The notes: generated from the sequence alone by a model not told the origin. 35,050 nt of DNA from Glandiceps talaboti (GCF_964340395.1 NC_135571.1:9546390-9581439); one strand, 5' to 3'; counted from the stretch's first letter, positions 1 to 17,555 are shown. Translations and numbers: made by a program.

Positions 1-89
1 ATGTATGTATGTATGTATGTATGTATGTATGTATGTATGTATGTATGTATGTATGTATGTATGTATGTATGTATGTATGTATGTATGTA
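1..89. repeat. (ATGT)n microsatellite
   Basis: Pure tetranucleotide run from the window edge, lying in the first visible intron of the Ly6 gene. Confidence 0.98.
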
Positions 90-210
90 CTAGTATGTAT
101 CTTTGTCCAGTATTCAGATAATTGCATTAAAATCATAACTCCTAAGTATTACATCGTTTGAGTATTATGTCTAGAGAATAAATTAATTATTAATGTTCTA
201 TTCTCACTAG

Positions 211-640
211 GGTTTGTACTTGCTGTTTATACACTGCCTATAATACGATCACTTACATGTTATACATGTCGAGATGCCATGAACTGTGCGTCTGATACTG
301 CCAATAATGTATCACAATGTGAATCTGATCTACCTAACGCCAGATGCATAGTAAGTATATAACATAATGCCTTCCGCAAATAGACTATTTTATGCATAGT
401 TTGATAATGCGTGAAAATGAAATTCGTAGACACACCATCTTCATTTGATGTGATGTGATGTGATGTGATGTGATGTGATGTGATGTGATGTGACGTGATG
501 TGATGTGATATCGATATGATGTGATGTGATGTCGATGTGATGTGATGTGATGTCGATGTGACGGATGTGATATCGATATGATGTGATATGTGATGTGATG
601 TGAGGTGAAGTGATGTGATGTCGATGTGATATGGATGTGA

Positions 641-689
<49 letters not shown>

Positions 690-1956
690 GACTGTCTGAC
701 ATGTCCACTTGCTCTATATATTGTGTATGTTTTTGTAGTTTCTTGACGTTGTACGGAGATTAGATATGATATCGAACACTGATCAGGCTGTTTCTCTATT
801 TCAGTTCGCACTTACTGAAAAACCAAATGGATCAGTTAACTTTGGTCGGTTTTGTCACAGTTCAACATTTGAAGTTTGCTTTAATGGATGCAAAGAAGGG
901 AGAGAAGTCGGCGGTAAGAGCACGATAGATAGTATTGCTTCCTATAGAACCTACGTACGTTTAGCGATTATGCTGACTGCTCAGTCAAGATTGCACTTGC
1001 ATTAAATTAATTAATCAATTAACTAATTAATTTGTTTGTTTGTCGTTATTTGTGCATGTATATATTGTTTTTTTGTTTCATGTTTTTCATTTACACATTT
1101 TTACCCATGGCTTTAAAATGTGTAGTCGTAGCTACGCGACGTTGCAATATTCTACGTTGCGTATCAGCCCATTGCACTAGCATAGTTCTCTGTGGCTAAA
1201 ACAGACACTGTAGCTTGTTGGAGCGCCACCATCGACCGGGCTGTATTTTTTATAGTCTATTGTTTTAGTGACATCAAAATACTATCCCCGTACGCAAACG
1301 AATGCAAATTCTGTTAATTGAATAAAGCCTACGACGGTGATATTGTCCTTGAGAACAATTGCATATATATTCAGCTCTCGAGTTTTTCCATCAAAACATA
1401 TATTATGCCATGCACAAGCCTTGAAGTTGAACAAAAAATATGGACTTTATACAACGCGTGTCTACGTCACGACAATTCGCGTCTACGTCACTGGTTCTGC
1501 TGTGTTCAATTCAAATATGAGTCAAAACCTTCAAAATTGCATTTATTTTCCCTATTTTCTTTGACACAATTAATTTGGTATAGTTATAATATTCTCCAAC
1601 ATTTTTCTTCATTCAGCTGGAAAATACGCATGACCTAAGGGTGTTGTCACTACTTGTCTGGCGACTCATTCTGAAAAAGACCCCTTAGGTCACGCGCATT
1701 TGCCTGCAGCTGAACGAAGGAAAATATTGGGGAATGGCATGTAAATAATCTAAAAACTATATATATTGTTATCTTCTCTTTGTTTACCTTTTCAGAGGAC
1801 TTTGAAGACTACAGTGTCATCTGTGCTAAGTGCTGTGATACAGACTACTGTAATGGTCTTAGCAGTGGACCACACTTGACATACAACCCATCTATTATTA
1901 CATATTCACTAGTTGGCTGTGTATTTGCGATTATCATGAGTACACGGGGTGCTTAA
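211..1956 (+). CDS. Ly6/uPAR (three-finger) family protein, 5' exon missing
   Basis: Three spliced exons, 211-350, 805-913 and 1796-1956, each bounded by AG/GT. Exon 211 opens with two bases that finish a codon, so an upstream exon carrying the start ATG lies outside the window. Its first residues are hydrophobic (FVLAVYTLPIIRS), the end of a signal peptide, followed directly by LTCYTC, the classic Ly6 N-terminus. Further Cys residues follow at regular spacing (NC, QC, RC, FC, VC, GC), and exon 3 carries the diagnostic end SVICAKCCDTDYCNG. After it comes a hydrophobic tail (IITYSLVGCVFAIIMS) ending in TAA at 1954-1956, which looks like a GPI-anchor signal. Ly6/uPAR proteins are usually secreted or GPI-anchored surface modulators of receptors; no specific ligand can be inferred. 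Intron phases are 1, 0 and 1. Family call is confident, orthology unknown. Confidence 0.87.
446..693. repeat. (TGATG)n pentanucleotide array followed by (TCTG)n
   Basis: A GATGT pentamer array with TCGATG and GATATCGATATG variants to about 640, then pure TCTG to about 693. Intron of the Ly6 gene. The reverse reading gives a His/Thr/Ser-rich low-complexity frame that is not a gene. Confidence 0.95.
1433..1735. mobile_element. Foldback repeat, copy 1 (family with 2911-3190)
   Basis: A 'TCTACGTCACGACAA' segment around 1460-1495 is followed by a hairpin. ATTCTCCAACATTTTTCTTC at 1591 pairs with the end GGAAAATATTGGGGAAT near 1735, and CGCATGACCTAAGG pairs with CCTTAGGTCACGCG. A second copy lies 1.5 kb away. 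Located in the last Ly6 intron. Confidence 0.6.
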
Positions 1957-2910
1957 AAACATTTTTTCGACGTACATCCGGGGAACGAGTACCACCATCA
2001 TACTAAAATGAAGCGTCGAAAATGTCCGGATTAATTACAGTGACTTATTGCGTACATGTTTACTATTCATCTAGATCTTTTGTACAAGGAGGGTCAATCA
2101 AGGCTAAAACTCATACGGTCTCACTGTTCATTTGGTCTACCCCAGTGGTCAGTGAAATCACATAGAATTTTGGGACACACAGAGAGTAAATTTCAAGTGT
2201 TGTGGAAGAAAACATTTTTTTAGAAGACGACGTGAAGATGTAGAGGTCACGGGGATTCAATTTTACTCACCAGTCTGTTCCTGACATCGTGGAAAAGTCA
2301 AACTATCTCTCCAAACGACCCTCAACGACAACGTGCGCAGTGTCAACGCCATATGCTCCTGTCTCATCAAAAGCAAAGCTCATAATGGCAAAATTGATGG
2401 AAACGCACGTTCCTGAAGTGCCACGTGGTAAAATGGATTGACCAATCACTGGTCTGCTGCTCACAATAACTTGCTAATTTGTGAACACATCGTCAAACCC
2501 GATTGGCCAAAAGGGTGACCACGTACAGGTGTATTTGATGTCGATTCAAAATATTCTACCTCCAGTAGCATTATGATTCATCTTTTAGAGAGCAAGAATT
2601 CCGATGCTTTTTGTAAACTACGTTAAAGACAGTCTTTTTATGATTTTTACATCACTTGCATTACGCATGATTGCCAAGAAATATGAAGTGAAAATTATTG
2701 TCCGTCTATTGTTTAGTGGCAGCTGTTATTAGCGGTCGCGCGTTGTCTCATGGGGCTAACCTCATAAGTTATGACATCTGCATATTCATGAGTATGGAAC
2801 AAAATTACATTGAATATTCATGAGTTGCCTTGTGTTGCATTGCCAGATACATTTAATAATTTCTACACATGACTTGATTCGGCATTCAGCCAAGTTATTG
2901 TCTTTGAACA

Positions 2911-3190
2911 GAAAATATGGATTGAATACTCTGGTCGTTCTACGTCACGACAACCTGTGTCTACGTCACAACAACCTGTGTTTACGTCACTGATTCTGTG
3001 GTGTCAAATTCTCCATAAATTATGCTTGAGGATGTATAATTTAGTATTGCTCATTATTTCTCTTCATTCAGCCAAAAAAATACTGGTGAGGTTAGGGTTT
3101 ATCACTACTCGTCTAGCGACTCGTAGTGACAAGGCCGCATAGGTCACTCGTGTTTTCCTTGGCAAAACGAGGAAAAATATTGTGGAAAAC
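2911..3190. mobile_element. Foldback repeat, copy 2
   Basis: It shares the CTACGTCAC-containing head and the CTTCATTCAGCC ... CACTACTCGTCTAGCGACTC core with the copy at 1433-1735. The arms are more diverged than in copy 1. Confidence 0.55.
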
Positions 3191-3450
3191 TGAATATCTT
3201 AATGTAGCAAGTTGTATAATTAATAATTATCATTAATTTGTCAAGAATTGTGAATAATTACGGAGCTACTTAGTATTTAGATTTTAATTTTATTTTATGA
3301 GTTTAAGATAAAACGTTTATATGTAACATAGTATGTCGATTGTCAATAAAATATAACTACAAGTATAATACAACATCATAATTTAGTCAATTATTATCAT
3401 GAAACCTGAAATAAAATGTCGTCTGGTCCGACAAAACATATATCTAACTC

Positions 3451-3506
3451 TTAACTTGCAATCCCGGCAGACTGAGCATGCTCAGACGCAAAGGACTATG
3501 GGATTA
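3451..3506 (-). mobile_element. Fragment of the TA-flanked MITE found at 24696
   Basis: AACTTGCAATCC, then ACTGAGCATG and ACTATGGGATTA, are the reverse complement of the right end of the element at 24696-24938. Only about 55 bases are recognisable. Confidence 0.6.
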
Positions 3507-4241
3507 CTTTTTTAAAAAATGGTCATGAGAATTCTGAACGAAACAAAGCAAATAAAGTCTGAAACATTGGACGGTTTCACGTCATCGAATTAAACCTTAC
3601 ACCTACAAAAAAGTTGTTTGGTTCCGGTTACCCGACCCCAAACATTTTTTACTTATCTTAAAAAGACAATATGAAACTGTTCTTCCAATCTGTAATGGCT
3701 GTACGTCTGATAGGAAGAAACCAATAACACATAGACTATATGGAAAACAACAGAAAAAACACAACTACCTGAACTAAGCATTCAAATATGAAAAAATATA
3801 AACAAAATAAAATAAATAATCAACCTATTCTAAAATTGAGCGTAATCGGAACCACACAATTTTTTTTTGTTACGCCTTACAAAGAAATTCTGAAAAAAAC
3901 TCAATATAGTCATTATAATCCAATATGGCCTCCGAATATTGTGTTACCTCTCGGAGTGTGTGTGAAAATAAAAGAGTCCATTTCCTTGAAAACAAGACGG
4001 TGAACCCTATTTAAATTTTTTTTTTTTCAAAAGGACCAGGGTCATGAAGCAAAGTTTGGAGATTTTATTGAAGAACTTTGATTTTGGTAGAAATTTGTCT
4101 CCAGGAAGCAGTCTACCTTAAACGGCAATAAATGATTGCTCACAGATAGTTTGACAAGAAGAAGGAAACATAAACACTATTGGCAAACAATGGACGACAT
4201 TGCCATAATCTAATCTACCTATTCGATTTGTGTACATTCCT

Positions 4242-4597
4242 TTAAAGGGGCACAAGCTGTGTTTATACCGTTGGGGGCGCAATTTGTTTTGCATATTTAA
4301 AAGGTGTATTACACTTACTGAAGTATACTAAACCAATATTTGCAGTTGATTAAACTCAACTTTGTCATTCAGATATAACTTTAATAGACCTGATGACGTA
4401 ATTTTTAATACATATACAAAATATCGATGAAATTCATACAATACAATCAACTGTTCTAACAATGGAAGAAGACAATTGTAACGTTATAGAAGATATACAT
4501 CCAAATTACTGTCACTGGACTAGGTTAATCAAGGTTCTGTAATTATTAATTTCAATTGAGTAAAAAGGCTTAGAAACTCAGCTTGTGCCACTTCAAT
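4242..4597. mobile_element. TTAA-flanked MITE (piggyBac type), copy 1
   Basis: Left end TTAA-AGGGGCACAAGCTG, right end CTCAGCTTGTGCCACT-TCAA. The body is collinear with the copy at 18245-18576 (GCATATTTAAAAGGTGTATT, AACTCAA, CAACTGTTCTAACAATG). The right TTAA is mutated to TCAA. No transposase is present, so it is non-autonomous. Confidence 0.7.
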
Positions 4598-4638
4598 GCA
4601 ATGTCTTCCATAAATAAACACATGTATACATGCCACTC

Positions 4639-4989
4639 TAGACTCTCTCACAGCCCTCGGAGCTTCGCATTACTGTAAAATGAAAGCTAAATGAATTATT
4701 ACGTATGTACCGATTCCATGTACATTACGTACTCCATGACCGTACTCGAATAACCTTGTACTGTGCGCCCTCATCGACCACATAGAGATGACTATTCGTT
4801 GACGTGTGACTGCGACGCTCCGTGTTTTTGCGATGGTCGATGAGGGCGCACAGTACAAGGATATTCGAGTACGGTGATATAGCTGGTATCGGTACATACA
4901 AACATGGAAGTATAACCCACATGATACAAAATAATTCGTTTAGCTTTAACTTTAGTAAAGCGAAGCTCCGAGGGCTGTGAGAGAGTCTA
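4639..4989. mobile_element. Large foldback element (about 150-bp arms)
   Basis: The left arm starts TAGACTCTCTCACAGCCCTC and the right arm ends with its inverse, GAGGGCTGTGAGAGAGTCTA. A second inner block, CTTGTACTGTGCGCCCTCAT at 4756, is inverted at about 4840-4859. The central loop is about 50 bases. No coding capacity; a long-TIR MITE. Confidence 0.75.
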
Positions 4990-5153
4990 CTACCACTCAA
5001 ATCTACTCAACTTAGATTGTGCTATCTATGGAAAGTGCCAGCACTAGTTCAGTGTCTGTGGCTAGTAAGTTAATAGTACAAGGAAACATGTCTCAGACTA
5101 CCTCATGTTAGCCGCCTCTATTCTATCAAATATCTAACATCAACCATCTTTAT

Positions 5154-10112
<4,959 letters not shown>

Positions 10113-11155
10113 TTTTTTGGCTAAAGTATTAGTAATCGGTATTTTTTTCTTCTACTAGTTAGTAAAGTATTTATCGCAGCTAAGAATTGGTGTGTTTGCT
10201 GTTTAGAGAAAGAGAAAAAGATATTTTATTGATGTGAAATCATATGATGCATGGGATGATGTAAGTTTGCTTCTTGTAAAATCCCCCCCCATGGTTATTA
10301 GACATTTACTTAGTTAAAACCACACTATTTATATACTGGCATTGCACAAAAAGAAGGTTAAAACTGTGCATATTTGACTGTCATAATGGATGAGTTACAC
10401 ATGACTGTCCATTGCAGTTAGTAATTTATATACATTGTAATACAATTGCCATATATGCATATTTATTGGTCTTAAAGGCCACCGGCCTATTAGTAAATCG
10501 CACTCTTACAAAAGCGAGCAAAAAGTAAAATGGTTACAGCAAACAGAGAGAAAAATAATAATAATAATTATATATACATGAAATGAAACAAAGAATTAAA
10601 TACATTCCGTTCTTAACTTGAATGATTTGTACACAAAAATTGCCAAGTTCATTATTACATGACATGAGAGCATAACATTTGTCTATAGTAAGTTGTCTAT
10701 ACGACCACTTCGGTAAGTATTTTTCCATGTACAGGGTGCAAACTGAAATGAAATATCTGTTGACATGCAAATTTTGCAAAAAAAAAAACCCTGTAATACA
10801 ATGCCTACGTATGAAAGACACAACAATTCTGACAGAATAGTACAACACTTGTTATTGCAGTGTTTGCTTGTTGGGACATAACAATGCAAGAACTCCGTGT
10901 ACGATATATAGATGTCGGTGTGTCAAGACCTATGACAGGTTAATAGTATTGTTGATAGGGGGTCAATGAATAATAGATAATGCAAGTCGATTGTCAACCA
11001 TAGATAATGGTGCAAACGTGCTGAACGACTTCTTGGGGGTAACATAGTTTATAGTTGACGTAATTTCTATAGAGCAACCTGCAGCTGTCATAAATAGTAG
11101 TAATATGGGCGGAACCCTCAGGTTTGTGTATAGTAAATTGTGTATGCTATGGGTT

Positions 11156-11244
11156 GGAGAGAGAGACTATCAGTCTGTCTCCCTCTGTCTCTCAGTGGAG
11201 AGACACTGAGAGAGAGAGTCAGAGAGAGAGAAAGTCAGAAAGAG

Positions 11245-11333
<89 letters not shown>

Positions 11334-11395
11334 TGACAAAGACATACGGACGGACAGACAGACAGCCAGCCAGCGAGAGAGACAGAGAGAGAAGA

Positions 11396-11438
<43 letters not shown>

Positions 11439-11440
11439 TG
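11156..11440. repeat. (GA)n followed by (GACA)n
   Basis: Imperfect GA repeats from 11156, pure GA about 11238-11330, then GACA/GACG variants to 11440, with pure ACAG units at about 11397-11437. The pure section is all purine on the plus strand. Confidence 0.96.
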
Positions 11441-11880
11441 GCTTGGTCTAATGAGTGCCTCGATCGAACATTATTTACCATGAACGTTTTCGCAATGCAC
11501 TTAGTGTTAGATAATGTTTTCCACACATTATGTCTTCCATCACAATTCCTGACTGTCAAATCACAAACAAAACCCAATAAATAGTGCAAAGTACAATTTG
11601 ATGTCATTATTGTATAGAAACTAAGATAAGTACACGTATACGATTTCGGAAAGTTTGGGGGATTTCCCAATCATTACTCTGACATCCAGACTTGTACATA
11701 CATTTCAAAACAAGTCTCGACTGTTCTGATTTAAAGTAAACTGTTCGGGAATAACCCGATCAACTTGAAAAAAAACCCACCGACGAATATATAAATTGAA
11801 AGATCCGACAATAGATTAAGATAAAACTTGAATCACTAGCTCTCATCCTTTAAACGTAGGGACGGGACAGAATCTATGAC

Positions 11881-11910
11881 CGGGGGGTTGGTGGGGGGGG
11901 GGGCGGGGGT
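11881..11910 (+). other. G-rich tract with quadruplex potential
   Basis: Runs of 6, 2, 11 and 5 G separated by TT, T and C. Other G runs lie at 12780-12791, 21391-21415, 23526-23536 and 28848-28857. Confidence 0.6.
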
Positions 11911-12997
11911 TATTGTGTAAATACTAAATAGAAAGTAGCTGTACAAGGCTATGAATTTTTTCTTTAGGATAATATGCACGTCGGGCGACAACTGTTTAAG
12001 TTTTGTTATTAGCAATTTGTTCAAGAAACTCCATCCTATATTTTCAGTTTAAACAAATAAAAAAAAAAATCGGGTCACTATACACATTTTAAAGGTCAAA
12101 ATGTTATTAAAATTAAGACATTTTTAGAATCCAATATGGCCGCCAAATACCGCGAAAATTAAAGCTTGGCGGTTTCCTAGAAAATAAGATGGCGAAATGA
12201 CCCCAAATTTCTATTATTATCGTCCATCGCTGTCACTGCCGTATTGCAAATGATACGATCATAGAATTTTGAGCTTATCTAAAATACGTAAAACATAATG
12301 ACCCTGCAGATTGTTGTCAAGGTACACTCTTTAATAGAATATTGAAAACAAATAAATTAAATGAAAACAATTATATTTTTCACCAAAAAGCTTACCCATT
12401 TTGGGTCAAGGTGAAAAAGCAAACAACTTGACGATAAAATTCACATAATAACATTTCTGAAAATATATAGTTTAGATAATTGTTATCATTATTTACTAAG
12501 AATAATTCAGTTCAAAATAGTAATTATTTATCTCCAAAGATCATACCCTTAAAGACTTCAACTTTAAAATTACTTCACGAACCCTATAAACGATATATCA
12601 TGATGATGGCACCACATTCTCAAATAGTTCACACTCTTACTTTAAATTTAGAATGATAAAATTATTCCATCAATCAGGATAATTTACCTGTCTTGTTAAA
12701 AATCAGCGGATGGCCTTTTGTTTTTTATTAGTGATTCAGACCACGAAACACCTGTTTGGTATCCGGTTTGGTTTTTGCAGGGGGGGGGGGGTCACAGACA
12801 TTTTGAGGTACTGGTATAAAAAAAACACCTCTCTACATCCCCCTCCCCGTCACCCCATCACCATCAAAGAAACTGACCATACCTTGTAGGAAATGCTAAG
12901 CATTTGACATCACGATTCTGAGTTATGTATGCCAGTAAGTTCAAATTTGTTTGCTAGAAAATTTCGAATTTTGCAGTCCACCCACTGCAACTTAATC

Positions 12998-12998
<1 letters not shown>

Positions 12999-13062
<64 letters not shown>

Positions 13063-13141
13063 ACACGCACGCACGCACACACACACATACATACATACAT
13101 ACAAACACACCCACCCACAGACAGACATATGTATCATGTTG

Positions 13142-13177
<36 letters not shown>

Positions 13178-13180
13178 TGA
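12999..13180. repeat. (AC)n, (ATAC)n and (AGAC)n compound microsatellite
   Basis: AC from 12999 to about 13057, mixed AC/GCAC, ATAC at 13086-13103, then AGAC at 13142-13176. Confidence 0.95.
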
Positions 13181-15761
13181 CATATATATACATATATATC
13201 ATGTTGTTTCTTCCTATTTAAACACTTAATAGCGATATGTATCTGACCTTTGACCTTCCAGCCAATATAATCGTATTCAAACTTCAAAGCTGTAGCTTAT
13301 CAAGTTATTAGTGGGGGCGTATAGTATATTAAACCGATGAGGGCAAAAGGTCTGACACCTTCAATTCAATTTATCCCTGGTATCGTATGAACAATCACTA
13401 CTTGTACATGGTTGTCGTCTGACCGTTGGTAATAAATTGGAATTGCATTACTTCCTGCTTGACTCCATATTACATTTCTTTATTTTGGTTTACCGGTTTT
13501 CAACTCTCAACATCTTTTTCCTGAATGAAAAGATGTCACACTAATGAATCGTTTTGCCTCTGTAGTCATAGTTTTGATTAAACATAATTAGGAAGTTAGC
13601 AGTCAGGAAATCGCACTGGAGTAGTGAAATAACGAAGTTTGGGTAATTTGTAAGCCTTCGGTTTTGTGACCCCACTGCTTGTGTACAACTATACCTTATG
13701 AAATTATAAACCTAATAAACTAAAATTCGGCCAATGTAGCTGTTTAACAAACTTTCCTTAAAATTTGTAGTCTCCTGGAAATTATCATAACTGTCACACG
13801 TAGGCGTGTTCCTAGGATACAATAGTCAGTTTTGTTACATGGAAGCAGAGTTATTTTCCGTGCCCGACAGGATCGCTGACTAGACTAAGATTACTAAATA
13901 CAACTTACCAGATAATGACGTTGTTACAGCTGAAATATGTGCAAGTTGTGGTATACACGTCCAGTGTACGTACTGTTACCTGAATCAATTGAACCTCCTC
14001 GTCACTGATTAACGTGGTATGCAAAACAGGTTTAACCATGCATGTCACATCACGACACATTCCGGTACAGGCGTGGGTGTACCTGGGTCAAAAAGAATGT
14101 ATACGCATTAGATAATCAAAACAGCACTTAAATCTTTTATTTGAAAATTAAAACGATAGATGTTTGGGTATGATTCAAGCTGAAAAGGGTACATAGGCGT
14201 AACTGATTTTGTCATGGCTGCTTTATAGTTATGTGTTCGAGTGAGGAAATGTCAGTTCACCACTATATATCTTGCGTCTTCTCTAAGAATAAGAAAAATA
14301 CAATTATTCAAATTAGCCATAAACAGATGTTTGTGTCTGTATCTATTGTTTCTACCTTTTAAATACAGGTTAATAGGCTGACACAATAAACAGACTGGTA
14401 GATGTTCAACACACAATGAACTAAGGCAAACACTGAATTGAGTCTTTAGCACTTTGATACAGTATACATTTTTCTCGTTTTCTCCAATTGACATAATTCT
14501 AAGAATTACAAGTAATGGAAACTAAAACTGTGAAAAGATTACTCTGGCGAGGCCATTGGAAATTAAAATCAAAGATCGTAATCCAATTTTTAACAGTACC
14601 TAAGATCTAACAATAAAAAGGATAAGTTTCCAATTTCATTCGACAAATGTTTACAGGTGTATTAACCTGTGTTTGTTGTAGTTGACGTGCGAGGGTCGTT
14701 ACTGCAGCTAGTAAAACTTATGGAGGGTGTTTCTACTTGTATTGTAGTAGTCTGGATCATTCAGACAGGCAGCCATAAAATTGACTCCTTAACACAAACG
14801 CAAAAATGAGAATGGACTCCCTAATTTACAGATTATTGCAAGGTCTATATTTTTAGTACTGATTTAATCACTTGTGAAATAATAAAGGGCACTCAATCCT
14901 ATTCAAATAACACTTCATCGAATGATACTGTATACATTACATGTACTTATCCGTTATAAATTATTTGATACAAATGGGTAATGTACATTCTTCACATCTT
15001 GGTAACCACGAATCATAACGTTGACAGGTAAAATTAATCCTCTACAAACCTACTATAGTTGAAATATAACTTTTATTTTGTATATCTGCTGTTTTCTGTT
15101 TGGTAGCTAACAACAGCAGGACCCCCATTGTTCCTCCAGCAACAGGCGAATCAAGTTGAGCTTTTACATTCAGTTGACTGCTCATCGGTAAGTTCATGTT
15201 TAAAAAAGCCTTTGTGGTTTGTTCGGGAGTTTTATTTATTTTTCAATGGTTATATTATACTGTATTAATTAATCATAGTTAAATTTCGACAGACAAGACA
15301 GTCTCGGGTACTCAATCATATCACAAGGCCAACCACCCATATTAAAAGCTGCAGGCAACTTGATCTTGATATTTCCTCTACATTGAATTCGCTGAAGAGA
15401 GGACCACTTGTATCTGTTAATATATGTTGGTAGTGTAGTGGTAAGTTTAACTCTTGAGCAAAAACTGTAAGATGTTTTTCGATCAGAAATCACAATATAT
15501 TCACTGAAAATTTTTGAAATGTTAGTATTCAGACATTGTATATGTTAATCAGTGGTCGATATAACCCATAAGCAGTACGAATTTAGGTGTAAATTGTGAT
15601 CGCCGTTTGGGACGTTGGTTTTGGGTGCGGGCAGAAAAAGCAATTTGATTTGATTCTTTGTGCATACAGCTACAAAATTACGTTTACCCATAGGGGACAC
15701 AGTACTGTATACGGTTTACAATATTACGAGTAAGTTATTGTACATAACAAAAGATTTTTAA

Positions 15762-15895
15762 CCCCCCCCCCCTCCCAACCCCCCCCCCCCCAAAAAAAAA
15801 AAAAACAACAAACCCAACCAAAACACAAAAAACAAAACAACAAACAAACAAACAAACAAACAAACACAAAAAAACACAAAAAAACAAAAAAAACA
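15762..15895. repeat. C-run / A-run / (CAAA)n low-complexity block
   Basis: C10-T-C3-AA-C14, then A14, then CAAA/AACA repeats to about 15895. May be the A-rich tail of a degraded element, but no body could be recognised next to it. Confidence 0.85.
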
Positions 15896-16856
15896 TGACC
15901 CATTCCAGTTGCAGCTTTAATACAACAGTAAAATGTTTATCATTCTTTTTGAAAATAAGTTAAACTACTTCACAGATCTGGAACTGACGAAGGTTTGCAA
16001 ACGAAATACGTTTGGCTCATGTGACGCATATGTTACCAATACCCTTTGCTGTTCAAACAGTATAAATATATACCAATGTAAACGCTGAATTCTTTAGCAT
16101 GTCATTCATATATAACTTTACTGTCATAATTTCGAAACCGTCAAAAGAATGCAGCCTAGCCCTTATGGCCAGTTATGGCCAACAACAGTTATAATAAATA
16201 GAACGTCAAACAATGACAATCTCGCTTGTGGTGACAGATTCACTTGACATGCCGCGAACTCTATTTTCAAATCAACAAATGTTGTCAGGAGGAACATTTG
16301 TACTAATGTCAAAGTTCGAGGTAACGACTTAACAGTAGTTCGGATTCGTTATCATACGTCTGGATGTAAACAGTTACCACATTCACCATATACCAACTCT
16401 GCTGACGAGAGTGGACGTGTCACATATACCATGAATATCGATTCTTTATGATGACACATTGCATAAAATACTGACACTATTTTTCTTGAATTGTACAAGA
16501 AAACCTCCCTAATCTCAATACAGTACTCTCCAGCCGACCAGGAGAACAATTTGCACAATAAATGATGAATGCGTTTTTGGATAAAACAGTTTCGATATAA
16601 TCAACTGACACTCTTTTCCTTCCTTTCTACGGATATTGATAACGGCTTGCCTGTAAAATACTGTAAATTATACTGCAGAATATACTGTAAAATACCCAAA
16701 GCGCTAGCGTTAAACTTGGACCAACAAACTGTAACCAGATGTAAACTGAATGCCTCCCGTAAAAGCAAAACTATAGATTAATGGTCTTACACACATTGTT
16801 GCAATGCAAAATTATGAGCTATATAGGTATATACATGTTGTCCCCATAATTGGAAA

Positions 16857-17453
16857 ATTAATTATATGAAACTAATGATATTGCCCAATTATCGAAAAAT
16901 CATTAATTATGCACATTACTCATTAAATGCTATACCAACAGATATATGTGCATTGTTATGGTTGTTATATGTACCAAATTACATACAATTTGAAGCATGC
17001 ATTATATAGATAAGGCTTAATTACCAACTATCATTAATTATACAAATTACTCATTAAAACTAAATATTATGCAAAAAGACTTCATAGGACATGTGTGCTT
17101 ATTATGGTTGGTGTACGTACGACATATTGTGGAATTTGAAGTGTCTATGCTTTAGATATGGCTTAATTACTACAAACCATTAATTATGCAAATTACTCAT
17201 TAAAACTAGAAACTATGCCAACTAGCCTTAAGAACACGTGTGCTTTATTATGGTTGATGTATGTACCAAATGTTGCAGAATTTAAATTAAATTAAAAGAT
17301 GTACCCTAATTACTACAATACATTATTAATGCAAATTGTTCTTTAAAACTATATACTGTTTACGTAAATCTACCACTTCTTGAAATTAGCATATGGAAGA
17401 TGTGTAGTAAGTTTCATTAGAATCGATGCAGTAGATTTTGAGATAACGTGTCC

Positions 17454-17488
<35 letters not shown>

Positions 17489-17523
17489 TACACTCACATA
17501 CACATACACACACACACAAACGG

Positions 17524-17554
<31 letters not shown>

Positions 17555-17555
17555 A
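16857..17555. mobile_element. Tandem ~140-bp repeats ending in (GACA)n(CA)n, MINE/HINE-like
   Basis: The phrase CATTAATTATGCAAATTACT, or a close variant, recurs at 16901, 17032, 17178 and 17321, giving periods of 131, 146 and 143. Each unit also carries a TGTGCTT(A)TTATGGTTG-like phrase and a TTAATTAC. The last unit ends TTTTGAGATAACGTGTCC, followed at once by (ACAG)n and (CA)n. Tandem ~150-bp units with a microsatellite tail is the form of pearl/CvG-type elements described in molluscs and linked to Helentrons. Confidence 0.55.

Larger units (their letters stand above)
1957..5153. other. Gene-free spacer between Ly6 gene and gene A
   Basis: I find no convincing coding exon here. It holds a foldback repeat copy (2911-3190), a fragment of a TA-flanked MITE (3451-3506), a segment containing AATCCAATATGGCC shared with 12120-12220, a TTAA MITE (4242-4597) and a large palindrome (4639-4989). 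An AATAAA occurs near 3344 on the plus strand. The interval 1990-2900 has no repeat or gene I recognise. Confidence 0.6.

Noticed and set aside
260-811. 183-codon minus-strand frame overlapping Ly6 exons
   Set aside because: Its centre is the TGATG and TCTG repeats, and its ends are antisense to well-supported Ly6 exons.
14252-14494. 80-codon minus-strand frame in the spacer
   Set aside because: No motif, no splice chain, and composition is unlike the real exons.
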